In this document: positions 1 to 6,666 of the stretch, one piece after another
Layout: every line of letters begins with the position of its first letter
How positions within the stretch are numbered: the stretch's first letter is position 1
Assembly (NCBI GenBank): GCA_024636075.1
Contig: JAGXHS010000098.1
Span: 1-6,666 of the forward strand
Direction: 5' to 3'
Length of the DNA stretch: 6,666 bases
Origin: Propionibacteriaceae bacterium
GTDB taxonomy: Bacteria; Actinomycetota; Actinomycetes; Propionibacteriales; Propionibacteriaceae
Notes under the pieces: model-generated
Seen by the model: only the letters and a program-made list of their open reading frames with translations
Told to the model about the DNA's origin: nothing
Database searches by the model: none
Made by a program: the position numbers and the translations under genes

Positions 1-94
1 AACACATCCGGAGGGGGAACGACCCCCCTCGAACCCTCCGCGGCTGTTCGCGGCTCATCCGCGGCAGGGGGGACGACCCCCGTCGAATCCCCCG
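1..94 (+). repeat. GC-rich direct repeat, copy A (hairpin-bearing)
   Basis: This segment matches bases 157–250 at 88 of 94 positions without gaps (differences at 6, 18, 34, 37, 47 and 88), with a period of 156 bases. It holds two related 21-base elements (13–33 and 67–87), each a G-run, a short ACGA-type loop, a C-run and then TCGAA. Between them CCGCGG occurs at 38–43 and again at 59–64 and could pair across a 15-base loop. In the first element A18 spoils the top of the stem that is perfect in copy B. The match begins at base 1, so the repeat may extend beyond the window. No run of T follows any stem, so these do not look like classical intrinsic terminators. Function unknown. Confidence 0.85.
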
Positions 95-156
95 CCTCAG
101 CTCGGCGTACCGGTTCGCCCCAGGAGGGCTCACCTGCCTCGCAGGATCTGCTGGGC

Positions 157-250
157 AACACCTCCGGAGGGGGGACGACCCCCCTCGAAACCCCCGCGGC
201 TGCTCGCGGCTCATCCGCGGCAGGGGGGACGACCCCCGTCGAACCCCCCG
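157..250 (+). repeat. GC-rich direct repeat, copy B (hairpin-bearing)
   Basis: This is the second copy of the segment at 1–94. Its first hairpin (167–186) is a perfect 8-base-pair stem, GAGGGGGG against CCCCCCTC, around an ACGA loop; its second (224–237) pairs GGGGG with CCCCC around the same loop. CCGCGG at 194–199 and 215–220 can also pair. After the copy, bases 250–274 resemble 124–148 (22 of 25 positions), so the similarity resumes beyond the block once about 30 bases that follow copy A are skipped. The copy ends about 30 bases before the carB ribosome binding site, so its folding could affect carB translation if it lies in the mRNA. That effect is inferred. Confidence 0.85.
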
Positions 251-280
251 AGGGTTCACCTGGCTCGCCGGATCGTAGTG

Positions 281-290
281 AAGGGAAGGG
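281..290 (+). promoter_or_regulatory. Ribosome binding site of carB
   Basis: AAGGGAAGGG is a purine-rich Shine-Dalgarno-like stretch ending 6 bases before the ATG at 297. It lies just after the in-frame stops TAG (276–278) and TGA (279–281), so ATG 297 is the first possible ATG, GTG or TTG start in the carB frame. Confidence 0.7.
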
Positions 291-296
291 TGTCTG

Positions 297-3628
<3,332 letters not shown>

Positions 3629-3629
<1 letters not shown>

Positions 3630-4708
3630 TGGCGAAGATTACTTCGGCTGTCGACGCCGGCTACCGGCGTCTGCTGCGCCCGGCGCTGTTCCGCATCGGA
3701 GATGGTGACCCGGAAGCTGCCCACGATCGCATGATCGCGATTCTCGGCCGTGTTGATGGGCGACGGATCCCGATCCGACGGCCCTCGGATCCGGTGCGGA
3801 TCGCCGGGATCGACTTCCCCAATCGCATCGGTCTCGCCGCCGGGCTGGACAAGAACGGCACCGCCGCCCGAGCCTGGGCAGCGTTCGGCTTCGGCCATGT
3901 CGAGTTGGGAACCGTCACCGCACGGCCACAACCGGGCAACCCGCAGCCGCGAATGTTCCGACTCATTTCCAGCAACGCCATCATCAACCGGATGGGATTC
4001 AACAACGAGGGCGCCGCAGCACTGGCGGCTCGCCTCCGGCAATGGGGAGTGAGTCGGGGGGACGCCACTCTCGGGCTGCCGCTCGGCATCTCCATCGGCA
4101 AGAACAAAGAGGTCGACCTCGCCGACGCGACCGACAACTACCTGGCCGCCCTCGACGCAGTTGAGCCCTTCGCCGACTACATCGCCATCAACATCTCCAG
4201 CCCCAACACCCCCGGGCTACGGCAATTGGCTGATCGTTCGTTCCTCGTCGATCTGGTGACCGAGTTGGTGCGACGCACCGTTCAGCTGTCACCGCACAAC
4301 CCGGTGCCGGTATTCGTCAAACTCTCGCCCGACCACGCGGACGCCGCCGTCGACGAGGCCCTGGAGGTGTGCAGCGCCGCGGGGGTCTCCGGCATCATCG
4401 CCACCAACACCACCCTGCAGCGAGACCACGTGTCAACCGCTGACGCAGCATTGGCTTCGCAGAACGGTGGTTTGTCCGGTGCGCCGCTGACCCGCCGTTC
4501 CCGCGAGGTGGTCCGCCACATCACTGCCCACACCGACCTTCCGGTGATCGGGGTCGGGGGAGTGATGACACCCGATGACGCTTCGGCGATGTTCGACGCG
4601 GGTGCCTCCCTCGTCCAGTTGTACACCGGGTTCATCTACCGGGGGCCGGCACTCATCCACCAGATCGGCGCAGCCACAGCGAGGAAAGATGCCCACGCTC
4701 CAGAATGA
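3629..4708 (+). CDS. pyrD: Dihydroorotate dehydrogenase, class 2 (quinone-dependent)
   Basis: PyrD oxidises dihydroorotate to orotate with FMN and passes the electrons to membrane quinone, the fourth step of UMP synthesis. The 359-residue product is of class 2: its N-terminal part (about 8–40, YRRLLRPALFRI then DPEAAHDRMI) is the amphipathic extension that docks on the membrane and forms the quinone tunnel. Barrel motifs follow in order: GLAAGLDKNG 68–77, GFGHVELGTVT 87–97, NRMGFNN 120–126, INISSPNTPGLR 187–198 with S191 as the expected catalytic base (class 1 enzymes use cysteine), KLSPD 231–235, ATNTT 258–262, GGLSGAPL 280–287, GVGG 308–311 and QLYTGFIYRGP 330–340. The ATG overlapping the carB stop is chosen because it gives the usual N-terminus; an open frame further upstream is carB read in another frame. 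Its last 20 bases overlap pyrF. Dependence on quinone ties pyrimidine synthesis to respiration. Confidence 0.97.
4681..4684 (+). promoter_or_regulatory. Ribosome binding site of pyrF
   Basis: GAGG followed by AAAG sits 4 bases before the ATG at 4689, within pyrD codons. It decides in favour of 4689 over an in-frame ATG at 4575 that lies deep inside pyrD. Confidence 0.6.
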
Positions 4709-5516
4709 GTCCAGCTACCACCAACGGCTGAGCGCGCTGCGCATCGAACGTGGTGCCCTCTGCGTGGGCATCGACCCGCACCCGCAGATCCTGCACCAGT
4801 GGGGTCTGAATGATGACGCCGACGGCGTCGAGCGCTGCTCGCGCACCATGGTCGAAGCACTGGGTGATGTGGCTGCTGTCTTCAAACCGCAGGTCGCCCT
4901 GTTCGAGTGTCACGGTTCGAGGGGGATGGCAGTTCTGGAACGGCTACTGGCTGACATCCGCGTGGCCGGAGCGCTGTCGATCGCAGACGTCAAGCGTGGC
5001 GACATCGGCTCCACCATGGCTGGCTACGCCCGCGCCTGGCTGGGCGACGATTCCACACTGCGGGCCGATGCGATGACGGTGAGCCCCTACCTGGGTTTCG
5101 AATCGCTGCGTCCGGCGCTCGATCTGGCCCGGCAGACGGGTCGCGGAGTCTACGTCCTGGCGCGCACCTCCAACCCTGAAGGCGACACCGTCCAGCTGGC
5201 CCGCGACGAGCAGGGGGCAGTGGTGGCTCAACTGATCGTGGACGCCGCCCAGCGGGAGAACGAGATCTCGGGCAGCAACCATGTCGGGCTGGTGGTGGGA
5301 GCCACCCACGACGATCTCGGCGTCAACCTGTCACAGCACACCGGCTCATTGCTGGTGCCCGGGATTGGCTTTCAGGGCGGAAGAATCAGCGACATCGAGT
5401 CGATGTTCACAACCTCCGCCGATCGCGTGCTGCCCGCTGCCAGCAGAGCGATTCTGGCTGCCGGACCGTCAGCGCAGAGTCTGCGCGAGGCGGCGTTCAG
5501 TCTGATCGACTACTGA
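4689..5516 (+). CDS. pyrF: Orotidine 5'-phosphate decarboxylase (long, type 2)
   Basis: PyrF removes CO2 from OMP to give UMP, the last step of the de novo pathway. The 275-residue product matches the longer family found in actinobacteria rather than the E. coli type of about 240 residues. Visible motifs are CVGIDPH 25–31, VFKPQVALFE 64–73, ADVKRGDIGST 99–109 with the active-site set D100, K102 and D105, VSPYLG 131–136, ARTSNP 158–163, GLVVGAT 200–206 and PGIGFQGG 224–231, the phosphate-binding loop, followed by RVLPAASRAIL. No key residue is missing. Starting at 4689 gives a ribosome site and a normal N-terminus. The gene begins inside the end of pyrD, 20 bases before its stop in another frame, indicating translational coupling. 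A 127-base gap follows, so this gene probably closes the tightly coupled pyrimidine unit. Confidence 0.97.
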   Translation: MPTLQNESSYHQRLSALRIERGALCVGIDPHPQILHQWGLNDDADGVERCSRTMVEALGDVAAVFKPQVALFECHGSRGMAVLERLLADIRVAGALSIADVKRGDIGSTMAGYARAWLGDDSTLRADAMTVSPYLGFESLRPALDLARQTGRGVYVLARTSNPEGDTVQLARDEQGAVVAQLIVDAAQRENEISGSNHVGLVVGATHDDLGVNLSQHTGSLLVPGIGFQGGRISDIESMFTTSADRVLPAASRAILAAGPSAQSLREAAFSLIDY

Positions 5517-5587
5517 CGACAATCCGTCGCACCTGATGGGAATACGGTTCAACACCGGGATTTCCAACGATCACGCCGTTCTGGCGG

Positions 5588-5593
5588 TAGCGT
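5588..5593 (+). promoter_or_regulatory. Weak candidate -10 element upstream of mihF
   Basis: The 127 bases between pyrF and mihF (5517–5643) hold no convincing gene. TAGCGT at 5588–5593 fits the loose actinobacterial TANNNT pattern and would start transcription near 5600, leaving a leader of about 44 bases. I see no good -35 hexamer at the right distance. A separate promoter here is expected from the gap and the change of gene function, but this exact site is a guess. No terminator hairpin with a T run is seen after pyrF. Confidence 0.2.
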
Positions 5594-5632
5594 GTGACAC
5601 AAGCGACGCACATCTGTGGTCGTCAAGGGATT

Positions 5633-5636
5633 GGAG
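5633..5636 (+). promoter_or_regulatory. Ribosome binding site of mihF
   Basis: GGAG at 5633–5636 is 7 bases before the GTG at 5644, with AAGGGA just upstream at 5625–5630. This supports the GTG start over an in-frame ATG at 5536. Confidence 0.65.
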
Positions 5637-5643
5637 TTGCATA

Positions 5644-5955
5644 GTGGCAATACCGTCTTTGTCCCCCGAGCAGCTGCAGGCGGCCCGCTCAGCTGCGACT
5701 GAAGCGCGGCGCGCCCGAGCAGCTCTGAAGGCCAAGTTGCGAGCTGGGGAGATCAATCTGTCAGAGGCGTTGGACACAGCTGCGGCTGATGACGTCCTGG
5801 CTCACGTGAAAGTCGTTGACCTGCTCAAGTCACTGCCTCGGGTCGGCGAGAAGCGTGCCGCCGACATCATGGAACGTCTCGAGATCGCCAGCAACCGGCG
5901 AGCGCGGGGTCTGGGCCGTCATCAGGTGGCAGGCCTCAAAGCTGAATTCGAATAA
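5644..5955 (+). CDS. mihF: Actinobacterial integration host factor (mIHF/sIHF)
   Basis: This small basic protein belongs to the actinobacterial integration host factor family, nucleoid-associated DNA-binding proteins known from Mycobacterium (mIHF) and Streptomyces (sIHF), unrelated to the E. coli IHF alpha/beta proteins. The 103-residue product has the family's pattern: IPSLSPEQ at 3–10, an Ala/Arg-rich helix to about 34 (ARRARAALKAKLRAG 21–35), then a compact DNA-binding part with LKSLPRVGEKRAADIM at 61–76, the helix-turn-helix segment related to the H2TH of ribosomal protein S13, and RRARGLGRHQ at 85–94. The GTG start is chosen from family N-termini and the ribosome site; starting at ATG 5536 would add 36 residues without family likeness. 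Position just before gmk and rpoZ is the conserved one. The last codons (Ala-Glu-Phe-Glu-stop) also form the first unit of the tandem repeat that follows. Confidence 0.95.
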   Translation: MAIPSLSPEQLQAARSAATEARRARAALKAKLRAGEINLSEALDTAAADDVLAHVKVVDLLKSLPRVGEKRAADIMERLEIASNRRARGLGRHQVAGLKAEFE

Positions 5956-6017
5956 GGCTGAATTCGGGGGCTCAATCCGAATAGGGCTCAATCCGAATAG
6001 GGCTCAATCCGAGTGCG
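5941..6017 (+). repeat. Degenerate 16-base tandem repeat, five units
   Basis: Units start at 5941, 5957, 5970, 5986 and 6002. Units three and four are identical (GCTCAATCCGAATAGG); unit five matches for its first 11 bases; units one and two carry GCTGAATTCG instead, and unit two is only 13 bases long. Unit one is the end of mihF including its TAA. The series fills nearly the whole 77-base gap up to the -10 element of gmk, so it occupies the place of the -35 region and any upstream control site. The pattern suggests repeated slippage or unequal exchange starting from the mihF end. I see no known operator in the unit. Confidence 0.8.
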
Positions 6018-6023
6018 TATTCT
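6018..6023 (+). promoter_or_regulatory. Probable -10 element of gmk (near-leaderless start)
   Basis: TATTCT fits the actinobacterial TANNNT -10 pattern well. A start 7 bases downstream would fall at A6030, only 3 bases before the gmk ATG, or at A6033 itself with slightly wider spacing. No Shine-Dalgarno sequence precedes this ATG, which agrees with a leaderless or nearly leaderless mRNA, common in actinobacteria. No -35 consensus is seen 16–18 bases upstream, where tandem repeat units lie. Confidence 0.5.
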
Positions 6024-6032
6024 GCTGGCATC

Positions 6033-6620
6033 ATGACTGACTCCAGCAGCACATCCACCGGTTCGCTCACGGTTATCTCCGGCCCCACCGCGGTGGGCAA
6101 GGGAACAGTGGTCCAAAGGTTGCGCGCCGAGCACCCCGAGCTGGTGGTGTCCATCTCCGCAACGACTCGCCCGGCGCGCCCCGGTGAACGCCACGGACAC
6201 GACTACTGGTTCGTCACCGACGATGAGTTCGACCAGCTGATCGCGAGCGATGGTCTGCTGGAGTGGGCCTCCGTGCACGGCTCAGCCCGCTACGGCACCC
6301 CGCGCAGACCAGTGCAGGACGCGACGTCCGAGGGCCGTACCGTGCTGCTGGAGATCGACCTGCAGGGCGCACGGCAGGTGCGGCAGGCGCTGCCGAACGC
6401 CCAGTTCATCTTCCTCACCCCGCCGAGCTGGGAAGAATTGGTGCGCAGGCTGACCGATCGTGACACCGAGACCCCCGAACAGCAGGCCCGTCGACTGGAG
6501 ACCGCCCGCGTTGAGTTGGCCGACGCGCAGGAGTTCGACCACGTGGTGGTGAATGGCCAAATCGAGGAAACGGTGACTGAGCTGGTAGGATTGCTGGGCT
6601 TGTGCACGCACTCAACCTGA
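6033..6620 (+). CDS. gmk: Guanylate kinase
   Basis: Gmk transfers phosphate from ATP to GMP to give GDP, an essential cytosolic step towards GTP and dGTP. The 195-residue product has normal family length. It shows the P-loop GPTAVGKGT at 17–25 with K23, the GMP-binding segment SATTRPARPGE at 42–52 followed by DYWFV 57–61, YGTP at 87–90, EIDLQGARQVR at 107–117, FIFLTPPSWEELVRRL at 125–140 and the lid arginines around RRLTDRDTE 138–146, then VVVNG 171–175 near the end. ATG 6033 is the first possible start after an in-frame TAG at 5982–5984, so the N-terminus is well fixed, although no ribosome binding site precedes it. rpoZ follows after 10 bases, the common bacterial gmk–rpoZ pairing. Confidence 0.97.
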   Translation: MTDSSSTSTGSLTVISGPTAVGKGTVVQRLRAEHPELVVSISATTRPARPGERHGHDYWFVTDDEFDQLIASDGLLEWASVHGSARYGTPRRPVQDATSEGRTVLLEIDLQGARQVRQALPNAQFIFLTPPSWEELVRRLTDRDTETPEQQARRLETARVELADAQEFDHVVVNGQIEETVTELVGLLGLCTHST

Positions 6621-6623
6621 AGG
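6619..6623 (+). promoter_or_regulatory. Ribosome binding site of rpoZ
   Basis: GAAGG overlaps the gmk stop codon and ends 7 bases before the TTG at 6631. It supports use of this unusual start and coupling of rpoZ to gmk translation. Confidence 0.55.
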
Positions 6624-6630
6624 CTGACAA

Positions 6631-6666
6631 TTGAGCACCCACGTTCCCGAAGGCATCACGAATCCG
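6631..6666 (+). CDS. rpoZ: RNA polymerase omega subunit, N-terminus (partial)
   Basis: Only 12 codons are present before the window ends. They read (M)STHVPEGITNP, where EGITNP matches the beginning of actinobacterial omega subunits, in which GITNPPIDELL is typical. Omega binds the beta' subunit and helps assemble and stabilise RNA polymerase. An in-frame TGA at 6625–6627 leaves only CAA before the TTG, and no other start codon occurs in the visible part, so TTG 6631 is almost certainly the initiator. Position 10 bases after gmk is the conserved one. The assignment rests on a short motif and on context, and the rest of the gene is outside the window. Confidence 0.85.
   Translation, partial: MSTHVPEGITNP

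Noticed and set aside
167..186. Intrinsic terminator before carB
   Set aside because: The stem is strong but is not followed by a T run, and it lies within an apparent operon with several similar stems. A pause or stability role stays possible.
13..228. G-quadruplex formed by the G runs
   Set aside because: The four runs of five or six G are about 50 to 100 bases apart and each has a C run beside it, so local hairpins are more likely.
1..250. CRISPR array or inverted-repeat ends of a mobile element
   Set aside because: There are only two long direct copies, the elements within them are unevenly spaced (54 and 102 bases), the sequences between elements are themselves repeated, and there is no transposase or cas gene.
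4575..4688. Longer PyrF from ATG 4575
   Set aside because: The extension lies inside pyrD in another frame and reads as Arg/Ser/Thr-rich shadow sequence; ATG 4689 has its own ribosome site.
5512..5530. Terminator hairpin after pyrF
   Set aside because: Only a stem of about four base pairs (CGAC with GTCG) can form and no T run follows.
5592..5600. Short palindrome GTGTGACAC upstream of mihF as an operator
   Set aside because: It is only nine bases long, has no second half-site at the spacing expected for a CRP-like site, and occurs once.
5536..5643. Longer MihF from ATG 5536
   Set aside because: The extra 36 residues do not resemble the family, and GTG 5644 has a well-placed GGAG and the conserved first residues.

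Overview
The window is a stretch of a high-GC chromosome from an actinobacterium. The carB–pyrD–pyrF–mihF–gmk–rpoZ gene order, the presence of an actinobacterial integration host factor (mIHF/sIHF type), GTG and TTG starts and the strong G/C bias at third codon positions all point there. The order matches the one known from Streptomyces and relatives, whereas mycobacteria keep pyrD elsewhere. The family or genus cannot be fixed from sequence alone.

Layout, all genes on the + strand. Bases 1–296 hold a GC-rich block dominated by two diverged direct copies (1–94 and 157–250) of a segment with G-run/C-run hairpins. A frame without stops crosses this whole block and ends in a TGA overlapping the carB ATG, so it may be the low-complexity tail of an upstream gene, most likely carA. 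Then come carB (297–3629), pyrD (3629–4708, sharing one base with carB), pyrF (4689–5516, overlapping pyrD by 20 bases), a 127-base gap, mihF (5644–5955, GTG start), a 77-base gap filled by a degenerate 16-base tandem repeat and a probable -10 element, gmk (6033–6620), and the first 12 codons of rpoZ (6631–6666, TTG start, cut by the window edge).

Together the first three genes cover steps of de novo UMP synthesis: carbamoyl phosphate formation, dihydroorotate oxidation with electrons passed to quinone, and OMP decarboxylation. Their overlaps indicate one translationally coupled unit. The second group joins a nucleoid/DNA-bending protein, guanylate kinase and the RNA polymerase omega subunit, so GMP-to-GDP conversion and transcription machinery sit directly downstream of pyrimidine synthesis. 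The two intergenic gaps suggest that this second group can be transcribed from its own promoters.

All six genes belong to well-known families and no new gene system is visible. The parts not explained by ordinary annotation are the two repeat structures: the duplicated hairpin block before carB, and the 16-base tandem series that begins inside the mihF 3' end and runs up to the gmk promoter.
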